Below, piece by piece: positions 1 through 12,047 of a stretch of DNA of 64,000 nt; position 1 is the first letter of the stretch, and each line of letters opens with the position of its first letter. The notes under the pieces were generated by a model. It did not search any database, was not told where the DNA came from, and saw only the letters and a list, made by a program, of their open reading frames with translations. The stretch spans positions 62,001 through 126,000 of the forward strand of contig CALNHX010003531.1 of NCBI GenBank assembly GCA_940337035.1, in the 5' to 3' direction. The position numbers and the translations under genes are program-made. Source of the stretch: Agriotes lineatus. Its lineage: Eukaryota; Arthropoda; Insecta; Coleoptera; Elateridae.

Positions 1-1415
1 GCAATTATATTTTTGGAAATTGGTGTTTAATTGAAGTAGTAAACAAAAATTGAAGCTTGCCGCTATTTTTTTTTTTTGCAATGAGAAAATTACCAGTTTG
101 ACCTAGTATAGCGACCCCGTATACCCTTCTTATCAGTATGGCACATCTGGCGTCTGGGTTTAGGGACCTTGTCTATCGATTACAACAAAAATTAGCCCTG
201 TCGCTTAAAAAAAAAATTTAATTTAATAACAATTTTCCAAAGTCGCCGTTAATATTTGCAACCGCAGTTCGGCTGCGTTTTTGACACCTACTTGGGCAAT
301 ATGAGCTTGCCGCTATGAGTAGTAATTTAGGTGTTATGGGCTCTTGGTCTTTAAATACTGTAAATAGTGGTCCGGTGCGTTGAGTACCTAATTTGTATCG
401 TTGTAGTACCTACTTGGATTTTCTCAGGACCCTGTGGACTTTAGATTTTGACGCCGTCAATTTACTGTTTGCTTCACGAATCGAGTAAATTTGATGCACC
501 TACCGATTTTCAATGTCGGAGCATTAAATTGTCTCCGTTGCATCTTTTAGACTGTTGTGGCAGTATTTAATGGAGTTTATAGTTGCACTTGACTTTTTCG
601 AAAGTAGATTCATGTATTTTGAAGGGCACCTTAGTTTTGCCTATATGAACCACCTTAATTTTGTCATATGATCACGTTACAAATTTATGACTTTATTGTC
701 GCATACATTTATTGACTCTATTTTGATAACCACCTGTACTATGTATTAACTGTTAGCAATATGTGATCATTGTACTGTGATATGAGTACTCTGTCTTGTT
801 CTTTGTTGCTGCTATTTGGATTCGTGAGCTTTCTTTCAGATTATTGCGCCACTTTGAGTTTCCGGATTCTCTTTGAGGCCTGGATACATTTATCGTTATT
901 TAAAAGATTCGTTGGCGCCCATTTTGGCTTTTTAATTAATTTGAGTACTTAAAGAACATCACATTGTCTTCATTGAGTTAGTCCAGCCGGCAATTATATG
1001 CATGCAGTCACTTGATGTTGGAAGTTTAGCCTACGAATCAATTTAAGATAACAATTGTTGCGAAATACCCAAAAACTAGCATAATTATTGAAGAACCCTA
1101 AAAAAGTTTGAGAAATAATTATAGTCAGAAATGCGGTATTATCAAAATGTTGAGAAAGAAAGATCCCCTACTCTGATTCCGAAAGGAGAATTATTTTGAT
1201 AGGGTCCGTAAGATGTACCCTATTGTTTCTTGCATAAATTCCACAACCTACTGCTTGATAAGGTTTTTCTCCAGTAAATTTAATAGTCTTCCAAGACAGT
1301 GAAAACATTTTAAATAAAAAACTAAGATCACATTACCTAGCCATTTCCTAAGATACAAAAGATGACATTTAAGTTTATGCCCTGCAATAATGGGTTAACA
1401 ACGTTGTAGCTACAT
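1..1415. other. AT-rich DNA, no gene recognised
   Basis: No open frame here resembles a known protein. The only frame of note, at 770-952, is 60 codons, hydrophobic and without family features. A phrase containing GCTTGCCGCTAT occurs twice (near 54 and 306), which is too short to define a repeat. Confidence 0.5.
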
Positions 1416-1418
1416 TTA

Positions 1419-1606
1419 GGGCCGGTTGCAGAAAGCAATGTTAAGTCTAGTGTTAGCTAACGTCGCGTCAAAGTGAACAAAATCGAATCAAATTTTGTTT
1501 ACTCATGTATTAGTTACCATAAACATTTGAGATTTGATTCGTTTTTGTTCACTTTGGCGTCGCGTTAGCTAACACCAGACTTAACGTTGCTTTCTGCAAC
1601 CGGCCC
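1419..1606. mobile_element. Foldback MITE, PIF/Harbinger-like (TTA target duplication)
   Basis: The 188 bp form a long imperfect palindrome. The left end begins GGGCCGGTTGCAGAAAGCAA, and the right end is its reverse complement with a few mismatches. The match continues inward for about 60 bp per arm through the GTTAGCTAACG segment. TTA lies directly outside both ends (1416-1418 and 1607-1609), the target-site size of PIF/Harbinger elements. There is no coding capacity, so this is a non-autonomous derivative. Superfamily assignment rests only on the target site and the GGG start. Confidence 0.8.
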
Positions 1607-1756
1607 TTAGAGCCCTTTATAATACAAGCAGACGCATGTCGCACAAGTTGCAGAAAATCTTGCATCACAGTACTTTCGCGTTTACATGTTGGTGGCCATG
1701 ATGCAACCAAAACATAACCCTATAACGTCAAACAGTTCACTCGTTGTGGGTTATAT

Positions 1757-2935
1757 TGTAACGATTCGCCCAGTCGAAACGCGTTTTTGTGAATTAAAAT
1801 CAATTCGCGCGTTCCAGCCTAGCGATTTCTACGTTACAAGTTTGAATTTTTCGCACGCGCGGCCGGCTACGTCATCAAGAGATCCCTGCTCTACGTATTG
1901 CGCTGCTCCCCCACTTAAAATGCCCGAGGTGGTTGCTTGATGCACGAAGCACGAAGAGGAGCTATAAAAGCCGCTTCTCGTCCGCATTCAGGGGCAGACT
2001 TCATTCATACATTCATCCGCATACATTCCAGTATCCTTCCAGCCCCAAATCATCCCCAATCCTGATCCTGTCCGACCGTTTAGAGAAAATTTTCCCGTCC
2101 CGTCATTAGTATTTTCCCTTAGCTACGATCGAACCCGAAGCCTCCAGTCTTGGAGACCGTGTTCCTAGCTAATGTTTAATTGAACTCGTTCCCCGAATAA
2201 ACAGCTTTCAGAGACGATGCCCACGAATGGGAAACCGTTTCGCTGTTTAAACTAACACTTGTGAATATCCTGAACTAATAAATTTTGAAACATCTCCTGG
2301 AGGACGCTAGTAAATAATTATACCAAAATTTCCTGGAAGACGTATTCGAAACGAGGGTTTAACAGGCCGTTTCATATGTCAATTTGGTAACACTCAATAA
2401 ATCCACCGTCTAACATAACATTTGCCCGGCCTTGACAGCCCCTGTAAGATTGCACTTAATTTCTGTTTGACTACAGGACTGAACTTACCGTTCGAAACTT
2501 CTACCTGTCATAACACCGGAGATCTGCGGCGCCCCCGGGGCGGCGAGCTGTCGAAGTTGTTTCCACGTACCGGAACTCCAGGTGGACATACGTCGATAAC
2601 TTCTCTTCCGGCCGCAACTCGCACTACCACTTTACCGTATCCCCGAGATTCACAACGCTAGCCCGGTGTCGTAAGGCGAAAAACATAACATATTCGAAAT
2701 AACCTATATTTGCAGCTCCACGCGGTTTTCAACGTCGGACGTGACATTCGAGCGCGAAGGTTGGCTCCACTGCAAATTACTTTGGGCAAATCGTCTCCCC
2801 GGCCAGTGGCGTCCCGTCGATTCCTGCAGAAGGCGGCCAATCGGACCTTCCACACACAGATGCAAAACGGGTTGCCGGCGCGTAAGGAACTGGCAACTGG
2901 GTGCCCATCATAATTAATTAAATACATTGTAAAAT
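1757..2935 (+). mobile_element. LTR relic of the window's TGTAACG...TTACA LTR family
   Basis: The segment starts TGTAACGATTCGCC, like the plus-oriented solo LTR at 36388 and the reverse complement of the one ending at 35737. A TATA box (TATAAAAG, 1963-1970) lies 206 bp from the start, and the 36388 copy has its TATA at 205 bp. A later stretch, CTGGAAGACGTATTCGAAACG, edited to its core GAAGACGT..GAAACG, matches the 70-bp repeat unit at 36752-37102. The 3' end is not clear: I found no matching flank duplication, and LINE-derived sequence follows from about 3080. It may be a truncated solo LTR. Confidence 0.55.
1963..1970 (+). promoter_or_regulatory. TATA box of the LTR relic
   Basis: TATAAAAG sits in a GC-richer block about 206 bp from the inferred LTR start. 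The same spacing (about 175-210 bp) is kept in four other LTRs of the family in this window, so it is probably the ancestral Pol II promoter. Confidence 0.55.
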
Positions 2936-3079
2936 ACATTTTATTTGATTTCTTAAGAGCAATACTTATGTTTGTAAATAGTGAAGTATTTGGTATATAC
3001 CAACAAACAACGAGCACAACACCCACTAGCAGACCAATCAGGACAACCAATGCAAAACACAAAGACAAATTAAAATAAT

Positions 3080-3815
3080 AGAAAAAATACATCACGGCAT
3101 TATACTCAGAAGACAGAGGGGATATCATATTAAATAATAATAACTTAGAAGAACCACCAATTCTAAGAAGTGAAGTAGAATTGGCAGTAAAATAACTAAA
3201 AACAAATAAAAGTCCTGGCCCAGATAAAATATATCCCGAGATTTTAAAAATCATAAGCGAAGACAATATTGACCTATTGATCTCCTTTTATAATCAAATC
3301 TGTAAACGAATTAGAGCGATGTCAGTGGACAGCGCTCAATACATGTCATTAATTTTGTCACACCAATTACTAAATGTTCCACTGAGAATAGATTGTAATT
3401 ATACTATGTAATAAAAAAAATATATATGACACAGGAGAAATCCCTAAGAAGTGGCTTGAGTCGAATTCTGAAAATACCTTGGACGGCACACATAAGCAAC
3501 TACGAAGTTTTACGCAGACTAAACAAAGATCGAGAACGTCTTAATATACTAACATCCGAAAAACCTCTTATCTAGGACATCTGCTTAGCAACACAAAATA
3601 TAGTATTCCACAACTAATCATCAAAGGCAAAATCCAAGGCAAACGTGGAATAGGTAGAAAGAAAATGTCCTGGATGCGGAACATCAGAAACTGGACAGGT
3701 CTACATTTTGAAGATCTTATTAGAAAAGCAGAAGATACAGAAGAATATGCTGTTGTAATCGTTAACCTCCAATGACGGAGAAGGCACTCGAAGAAGAAGA
3801 AGAATAGTTGGTGCT
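3080..3815 (+). pseudogene. Internally deleted LINE relic (RT start plus C-terminal tail)
   Basis: From about 3165 the plus strand reads EVELAVK-stop-LKTNKSPGPDK, then YPEILKII, the usual opening of a LINE reverse transcriptase domain. Coding similarity is lost soon after and resumes near 3455 with RILKIPWTAHISNYEVLRRL and later LIIKGKIQGKRGIGRKK and SWMRNIRNWTGL, a common C-terminal region of insect LINE proteins. The catalytic FADD/YADD core is missing, so the copy is internally deleted. It ends in a short GAA-rich tail at 3790-3806. Stops and frameshifts make it non-functional. The clade is not assigned. Confidence 0.75.
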
Positions 3816-4650
3816 AGTCCACGGGTGAGGATGTTGATACCCATTATACTGTACTATTGATTTATTTAAACAAGATTTACTAACTATCACACACCTATAC
3901 TAACACATATAGCAAGATATACAAATATACATATTGAGTGAGCGATTAAAACAACTATATGGGCTAACAGTTAATACACCCTGGTCTCTTGGCAGAACAA
4001 TTTCAACGAACGGATTGCGAGCGGTAGTTCGTATGAGCCAGATGACTTGCAAACACGGACGTAAAGACATTTGTAAACGAATGACTCCATGAAAGTGGAT
4101 ATTTCTATAGCCTCTTTAGTTGCGTAAGTGGAAGGTAGTTGCGTAAGTTGAAGGTTGTTTAATGCTTGTCGGTGGCCGGGTGGACGCTTCATTTTCTTAA
4201 AAATCTAATTTAGCAACGACGCTACGTTTCTGGTGGCGCAGATTTGTAATTATTCTATTACCCTACTGCTGCGACTGGATGTCTTCTTAGCCAAACTGTT
4301 AGGTCACTTTTGTCAACGCCTCGCCTCACTCGATGGTTTTATTACTCGCCTTTCTTACATGCGGGCGGTCAATGGAATTGCACAGATTCTTACGCAGCCA
4401 ATATTTGTTCCACAGAAAGTGGTTATCGACTACCTGCTGTTTACGATCGGACACCTGGCGTTAAGTTGCCGAGTTCCGAGTTTTTAGTTGCGAGATCTAC
4501 ACTGGAGCCGTTAATAAAATTTTTTACTTGCTACACGAATTCTTCAATTTACGTCACTAGTCCCTCAGTTGCGTGTAGCGTTACTTCCAAAACTAGTTTC
4601 CCTCTGATTTAGGTAGGGCAGCATTTCGTTTTAAAATGTTTACTTTTCAT
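3816..4650. other. No gene recognised
   Basis: Overlapping open frames of 84 and 100 codons at 4233-4612 show no motif I recognise and have no consistent codon signal. They are probably chance frames. Confidence 0.4.
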
Positions 4651-4659
4651 GACTTCTCT

Positions 4660-5060
4660 GAGCTATTTCGTAGGTTTTTTATAGGGAGATTTATGGACGC
4701 TACACTTGACCATGCTTTCGCTACAGTTGAAATAGTAAATAACATATTTAAAAAGGGAAGATATTACAGTATTTTTGCACATACACAAGCTTTTGATAAT
4801 GCATGGCATTAGGGCTTGTTTTACCAACTTAGATTTAAATCACCTGCACCTTACGAACTCATCCAATCAGACTTCTCTCAGGGCAGTGCATTGGGGCTAC
4901 TGCTATAATTGCTAAGGATCGCAGATGTTCCAACCACACCTTGCAACTACACTGCTACATTTGCCGATCATACTGGCGTCATAGCAATAATCAAATTTCC
5001 CTGTGCTATGAACGCTTCAGAGTTTTTATAAACAAAAATGTTGTTAGAAATGCAGACAAC
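4660..5060 (+). pseudogene. Jockey-type LINE reverse transcriptase relic
   Basis: The plus strand reads LDHAFATVEIVNNIFKKG, then SIFAHTQAFDNAWH-stop-GLFYQLRF, later FSQGSALGLLL and ATFADHTGVIAI. These follow in order the Jockey RT blocks: the H..T..Q template block, the F.D...AFD..WH..LL.KL block, the PQGS block and the YADD block. In this copy the aspartate pair has decayed to ADH. Several in-frame stops and a missing stretch between blocks show an old, dead fragment. No ends or target duplication can be set. Confidence 0.7.
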
Positions 5061-7985
5061 GGTAAACTTTTGAGTTCATAGTTCTTCAAACTATCTGCAA
5101 TTTGTTAACGTATTATTGAACATTATTACTCGACCGTAATAATTGACAAACAAAATCCGCATAGATTCTAGCTTTAGCTTTCCACTGGAGATGACAGCTT
5201 AGTTCTCAACATACCTATATGGAGTGGATAGACAGTTTTAGTGTTCAAGGGTTTTATTTTTATGATGAAAGATACAAGTTTATTTGGCCGCAATTTTTCC
5301 ATTCCACTCTTTTAGAATTTACTGTGGTGTAATATATTGCTGTACCAGCATTCATACATCGGTTATCATTAAAATATTGCGGAGCCTCTGATGTACTCCT
5401 AAAAACACAATAAAGTTGTGGCTTATACTCAGAATATTCAATCTGCGCTTTCCATTCAGTACACAGAAATATCAAAAGTGAGCTTTTTCTTTTACAGGTT
5501 CCGAAATCAAGTTTGTTTTGTTGTTACGTAATGTAAGGAGGCCTTTCAAAGTTTTTCGCTCAGTGGAACTTCTATAAAAGAAGAAAAATGGTTTAAACTG
5601 CCTTTACATGCTGCTTTATTGTTTGTTTTCCCTTGAAATTGACGCCGAATAACGCTTCGATTTCTACGAGCTGCATTAGTCACAAGTCCTGTCGAATAGT
5701 GCCTGAAAGAAAGATTCTTATGCAGCTAGTAACCCTTAGGACGCAGAAACTGTATCGGCATTGATATAAACAATACAGATTTTTTCAATCACACTCACAA
5801 CTTATCGTAGCTGCTAGACAAGCAAGGCTTGGAATTCAAAATTACCGGAGCACCTGCCAATGATTTTATAAAGTTGTTTGTTTTGACTTGTAAAAACACA
5901 CTTCAGCAGGTTTCACATATAATAGCCAAAGGATTTTTTCGTTACTTAGTAAATATTTACACCGTTAATCTGGAGCTCCGTAAGCAAGGATTCATAACGT
6001 CTTTTAGCCTTGCAAAGAAAATCAAAGGTTTTTCGTGGCACGAACCTGATATAGTTTGTTTCAAGTAGCAGATTATTCAAGTGATACGAGGCGTATCCGT
6101 AAAAGAAAGAATTATTTGCCCCATTTTAGTTAAAGCTAAATTTTTGCCCACGTTCTAATTGAGCTATCAGTCTATTTTTGAGTTTCTATAGGTGGAAATA
6201 TTCTTAATTAATTTGCTTCAGTTTAGACATCACTTCATGCTCGTGCTAATTTGGTTGCATACTCAGCATTTTCTCTCTTTCCCAAAATTTTTGAGGCTTA
6301 TCAGCCAATTTTCGTCCATTTTGCCTTCATGTCTTGATGCAAAAAGGTTGTTGAGTAAACCACGTTTGCAATACGTACCAGTGATCTGATTTTTTTCGCT
6401 AGCATCCTTCTGTGAGAAAGCTTCCTTTTGATTCCTTTTTGGTTGGAATATTTAGTTGACGTCCCGTTGAGGAAAATTTATGGGAATTTCTCAAATCAGA
6501 CATCGTTCTGAATTCGCTTGCGTCAAGCACATGGTTACACTTGGGCAAAGCTGGGAGCCGAACATCAAAGAGGTATGCCCAAATTTTCGTTTTGTGCTTT
6601 ACGCCTTGGTTCTATTGTGTGCAATTAATTTTGGCTCCTTTTTCTCCCCATACGGCTAAATTCCGCCCCTTTGCGACTGCATGGCGCCGTTGGATTGCTG
6701 CGACTTTCTCGTCTAGGGCTCCAACTCTGCAAGTAGCCCTAGTCCAATAAGTTTGAAGACCCATCGTTACGATACCTGAATGTTGACAGTCGTAGCGCAG
6801 ACCACCTGGGGCTTCCGTGACGTCTTCGATAGGACTTTCTGCATGTCTACGATCTGTTATGCAGCTTCTCGAGGTCTGTTTAATCTAGCTTGTTGTTGTG
6901 CACGCGTTGCATGGTCGCTGCCTTGAGCTAACCTAGAAGTTGGCATTCTTTGTATATGTGCGGTTAGAAATTTTAATGTGTTTTTGGCAAATACCAGCTT
7001 GTATTTTGTTTGGAAAATACTAGGCTGCCTTCATATATTACATGAGTTACTAGCATAACGTGGCGCTTAATTGTGTACAGCTATTATATTTTGGAAATCA
7101 GCATAACCTATAGCTACTGTTTATGCAGTTAAACAATTTGTAAACAAAGCAGAATTCTGTCAAATCAAATTATGGATGTGGCTCACGTATTCTATAAATG
7201 ATTTGTAGTCAATTTGTAGAATCTTGTGAAAGCGAATTTGCATAATCAATCCTAATACCTTTTGGACTTACATGTCGTGCTAATGACCGAATAGTTCGGT
7301 TGAGTTGAGCTAATATAATCCTGTATTTGCAAGATATTTCAATAACGTACCCGCTTTATCTGACATCTTGAAGTTAATATAAATCTTAAATAATTACCAC
7401 GTGATTCCCGGGTTATATAGCGCCCTATATGAAACAAGACCTTGCATCAATAGGATACTTTTAATTTATTTATGAAAAACAACTAACAGTTTCTCGCATT
7501 CGAGGATTTGGGATCATATTCAACCCGATACCCTAAATTTAAATATTAATAGTTTCGCCGCACTTGTAGGCTTTGTCTAGTAGTTGTCCGGAAATGCAAT
7601 TTGCTAAAAAAACGAGTCAAATTGTACCTCTTGCTGCAATATTTATTGCTATTAAACATCTAGATAGTTATTGATCACTGATATAATTACGAAGAGGATC
7701 CTTATTAGTATTTATGTCTATGTGATTTGAAATTTGATATTTTAATCTGGTGTTGCCGTTATTGAAATTTTTAGGTATGTACCGCAGAGAACCTTTGTTG
7801 AGATACATTATATTGACTCGTTATCTACGTTTGCGAATTTTATTTCTTGTCGTTGCCTTTTTTTTCAGGTTTGGTTAGTAGCGCCTTCTGTAGGATACCT
7901 TTGGATTAGCAAAGTGCTGGGTTACCTACTACTTGGAGGCCATAAATTTTTTACAGCTAAAGATTTGGGTCTTTTGTTTTCCCCA
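5061..7985. other. Unrecognised AT-rich DNA
   Basis: Several frames of 60-79 codons occur (for example 5260-5475 minus, 5829-6068 plus, 6541-6750 plus). None carries a recognisable domain, and none sits beside a convincing splice or promoter signal. I see nothing else defined here. Confidence 0.4.
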
Positions 7986-7989
7986 CAAC

Positions 7990-8360
7990 CAGCTTCGCAG
8001 GAGAAGTCGGTTGCCTTTGCTTGTCCCTTTTACTGTCAGGTTGACGGTAACACGATGCACTTATTGAGTTTGAAAACCACCTTCTGTGTTCTTTAAAACA
8101 CACCACGACTTCTTCTTTCACCGAATCCTTGTCGTCAAACTTTTGCCTGCCCAATTGATTCTTCAGGTGAATGAATAAGTGAAAATCGCTGAACGCGAAG
8201 TCCCAAATATACGGCGACGGTTTAAAACTTTGGAAACAGAGGACCCGTGTTAACATCGCGGTCCCAAAATATACACCAGCATTAATCGTTATACGGTAAA
8301 GTGAACCTCGGTCCTGCATTGGGAGGTGAGTCATTTTCATGTTACTCGAACAAAACATTT
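7990..8360 (-). pseudogene. mariner-type transposase relic (C-terminal catalytic part)
   Basis: On the minus strand the reading frame contains SDFHLF, followed by IHLKNQLGRQKFDDKDSVKE. This is the conserved region around the third catalytic Asp of mariner transposases (family pattern SPDLAPSDFHLF..LK..L.G..F). Upstream, MQDRGSLYRI sits where the HDNARPH block should be but no longer resembles it. The usual SPDLAP is altered to SPYIWDFAF. Only about 100 residues of the normal ~345 remain, and no terminal inverted repeats were found. It is an old mariner fragment. Confidence 0.75.
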
Positions 8361-8920
8361 TCTTGTACTAACAAACGAAAGTGTTTCCCGTTGGAAGGCC
8401 CTCCACTTCACCTATTTTGATGTTTATTAAGCAAACTTAAATATAGAATCGCCCTTTCCATCTCCACTGAGCTATCTGATTCCCTCTTGGCTTGTTGCGG
8501 TGTCTCAAATTCTTTTGACTCTAACAATGTTAAAGCTAGCGAGATGCTACAAAGCACTTCAGCGTTGGCTGAATGGCAGGAATGGCAAAAGAAAAAGGGC
8601 CAAGGAGGGTACTGTTTTTGCATTTTCCTTAGAAAATATACTTTGTTGACTTAGAAATACCACCCAGAAATCTAATTCGATGCAGGCGGCCACGATAATT
8701 GAACTATCTCCCGAGAGCCGGGTATAGCGAATCTACCAATTCTAATATCATACGGGTGTCATGCGTACTTGGACAACGAGCAAACTAAGAATTTTAAAAA
8801 GCAATTATTTCGGGAAATCGTTTATTTAATACCGATATCCATGCATGAATTGGATTAAAACGCCACAAGGAGCTTTAGACATTTTTAGTATTCCATCCCA
8901 TATCATTTTAACTGAAATTT
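8361..8920. other. No gene recognised
   Basis: The only frame is a 71-codon minus-strand frame at 8408-8623 without recognisable features. Confidence 0.4.
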
Positions 8921-10997
8921 ACCAAGCAGCACACAATATTTCCTAAATATTAAGAAACAATATTCATGTTGCACTAGACGTGACACTTAGCTTACATTGC
9001 GAATAGATTTGTTGGAAATATTCCCTAAATATGTATCCTTGCCAATATTATCTAAATATTTCTTAAAAATATTTGGCTAATATTGAAGAAAAATATTATT
9101 CCTATATATTTCCAAATATGTTTGTAGCATATGCTGGGAATATTACTACAATATTGGCTACAAAACATCATGCCAATATTTGGAAGAAATATTTCAAAAT
9201 TATCATTAATAACGTAGCTGTAATATTGAGGATAAATAATTTAGAGTAATATCGTAAGTGCTTTAAAATCTGATTGAATTTTGACGTTTTCTGTTAGAAT
9301 CGTCTGCTAAGAAATTTGGTAAGCCAATTGGCCGCTCAACAAAAGTCCCGAGTAGGTACCACGAGGGATTTTGTGGTGAAAAATGTACGAGACATATTTC
9401 TGCAGAGCAAAACAGTTCGACAGAAAATCGTAGAAATTTATTCAGACTTGATTATTAATAATCGTAGTTATTATAATAAAAGATCTTTCTCTCTTTCAGT
9501 CCGGTTTATTTATTGGCATTGCAATTTATAATTAAAAATTAATAATAACCCTAATTTTCCTATGCTGGCAGTGGGGTCCACCCTGCAAAAAAATAGTTTA
9601 TTAAAAAACTAACGAGTTTTCTTAACACATTACATTTGTCAGATACAGTAGAAATCATTCAAATAGACAAAACAGCCGTCTTTCATGGTATAACATTGAA
9701 ATAGAAAAAATATTATATGTCATTATTAGTAAAGGCATTTTTTAATAAATAGCTGTATTTACTGCCGCAGACTTTTGATAAGCACAACTAGTTGTTAACA
9801 GGTAATTTTTATCATTTAGTTTCGTCAATCTAAATGAAATTAAAGTGTAGCAGTGTATGCAAGTTTTGCAGTTTTTGTTTTGAAATCACTATACAATAAT
9901 ATTATACCTACAATTAGCCGTTATCAAAAGTCATTTATGACAATTTTCAAATCAGTTTAATAAAAAATATCTGTTCATAATGCTATACTCAAAATTTGGT
10001 TTGAATTTATAATTATTAGAAGAAAAATACATGTTTATTTATAAAATATCTACAAACTACAATGTATAATCCTGAAAGTATTTGTTAAAAAACCTCTTTG
10101 TTTTAAAGGCTCACAGAGTTACCTTCTGAATAGAAAATTGTGTGAACAGATGCTATTGTTTCTTATTTTAAAATGTGTGTTGCCTTATTACATCTGTCAC
10201 TAACACATGTTATAGAGGTATGTTAAAAATATAAAAACACATACGCAATTACCTTTCTTCAGCTATTGACAGTTTCCTTTTAGCGGTGACCAAAAAACTG
10301 ATACAGATTTTTTAATATCAGCTTCTGTTGTCGAGTATCGTTTTCTGCATGCACCTAAAATGTAAGTATGCATATAAGTCATGTTAATGAGTAATCTAAT
10401 AGTGGCTTACAAACTATTGTTTTGTAAATGTTAAGATTACATGCGGATAGCTTTTTCTTCTTTCCTATTCAGGAATAACTTAAAGCCAATTCCTTGGATA
10501 ATATTTTGCCCATCTGCAAAAATATGCGTTTGTGATAGTTTTTTCCACCTACTAAATACGGTATTTCCTTCTAGAAATATAAAAATAAAGTTATTTTGAT
10601 TTTTAAATTTGGTCTTGGTCTTACCAAGGTTTTGATATTATTTTGGTCTTCTAATACTGTCTCAAAATTTTCCACTACCTCCACTGTTTTTAAGGGAAGA
10701 AGTTACCAACATTCTTGTTTGAAACGCAAGATACTAATTCACCACACATAAATGCGTTCCCGCCGAAATCAGGTAGATTGTTGCAAAATTTCTAGGGATA
10801 TAGGTGCCGAAAGACCATATGCTACTTAAACGTAACTGTACATCCCGTCTACACGAATTCCAGGAATTAAGACAAGTAACTTGGGAAGGGCTGAACTAGA
10901 AATATTTCTTTAAACTGTCTTTAGTATTACCCTCAAATGTCATTTAAATCTGTTTTTGGAATATTTCACAAATATTTCAAAATATGTTTCAATAATA

Positions 10998-11401
10998 TAC
11001 TGCTCAACAAATAAACTAGACCACCCATAAAAATTGTATTTCTTATATTAAAAAATAATAAAATTACAAAAAAACTATATTTAACAAAAACAAGAGGAAG
11101 AACAAAAAAAGAAAGTTAATAGCTTTTTGAGTCTCCTCGAAACGTTTAAAAATTTTTGGCAACAATTTGGCATACATTGTATGCAATATGTTATCAACAT
11201 TTGGGCAAAATTCAACATTTTTAAATGATAATATTTTATTAATGGACTTTTATGTAAACTAAATTATGAAACTAAATGCTTTTTATAGTGACACAATCCT
11301 GAAAGGTTACTAAAAATGCCATGACTGTCCTTTTGGAAAATATTTTAAAAAATTACACCAATAGGTATATGCAAATGGTCCAGTTCAGTTGTTGAGCAGT
11401 A
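10998..11401. mobile_element. TA-flanked MITE, Tc1/mariner-type
   Basis: The left terminus TACTGCTCAACAAATAAACT and the reverse complement of the right terminus TACTGCTCAACAACTGAACT agree at 18 of 20 bases. TA lies immediately outside each end (10996-10997 and 11402-11403). The 404-bp interior is AT-rich and non-coding, so the copy is non-autonomous. Confidence 0.75.
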
Positions 11402-11564
11402 TATATTTATTCCAAGAATCCTCAAGATTCATTTTGAAATAGTGTAGGTATCTTCGTTCCAAAATTAGAGTAATCTTTGCTATATCTCGCTAAACTAACA
11501 TTACTTTGAAATGTATTCCTGTTACTTAAATATTATACTTTACTATTTTAAGCACCTTAAAATA

Positions 11565-11820
11565 ACAAGAGATCAATAAAAAAACCAATTAGGGTAGGCT
11601 GTGATATGTGTTATACGTTTGGCAGTACTGAAGTGCATTGTCAGTCTATGTCAAATTCGAGATTAGTAGGTTAGGTTTTGTTTGTTGTTTGACACAGTCT
11701 GACGTAAAACTTAACCTGCAAATCTCGAATTTGATATAGACTGACAATGCACTTCAGTACTGCCAAACGTATAACACATATCACAGCCTACCCTAATTGG
11801 TTTTTTTATTAATCTCTTGT
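11565..11820. mobile_element. Foldback MITE, 256 bp, TA-flanked
   Basis: Nearly the whole element is one hairpin. The left arm runs from ACAAGAGATCAATAAAAAAA through GGCAGTACTGAAGTGCATTG to about 11680. The right arm is its reverse complement with few mismatches. TA flanks both ends (11563-11564 and 11821-11822). The non-pairing centre is roughly 30-40 bp. The arms are nearly identical, which suggests a recent insertion or selection for the fold. Confidence 0.8.
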
Positions 11821-12047
11821 TACAATATTATATAAATGTTTCCCAAACACTAATCTTACAATATTGCCATGAAATTATTACACAAATATTTTAAAAATGG
11901 TTTTGGCAAATATTTTCTGTAGATATCCATGTAATGTCAATACAATCTTAGTTTTAGCTTGGAAATGTTTAAATGAGATTTGTAGCCTACAAATATTACC
12001 GAAATGTAGTAAAATTAATATTATATAAATATTGCGTGCTGCCTGGG

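Larger units (their letters stand above)
8922..12047. mobile_element. Possible 3.1-kb TIR element with AATATT-rich subterminal regions
   Basis: The left end carries CAAGCAGCACACAATATTT (about 8924-8942). The right end, read in reverse complement, carries CAGGCAGCACGCAATATTT (about 12028-12046). Both ends lead inward into DNA dense in AATATT words (8935-9250 and 11825-12040). Matching termini plus matching subterminal motif fields are the layout of several DNA transposon groups. Against this, no target duplication is clear and no transposase is recognisable inside. The interior holds two separate MITEs (10998-11401 and 11565-11820). A 71-codon frame at 9316-9531 is unassigned. Confidence 0.35.

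Noticed and set aside
2658..3266. 202-codon minus-strand open frame
   Set aside because: It crosses from the LTR relic into the antisense of a LINE fragment, has no domain, and is a shadow frame.
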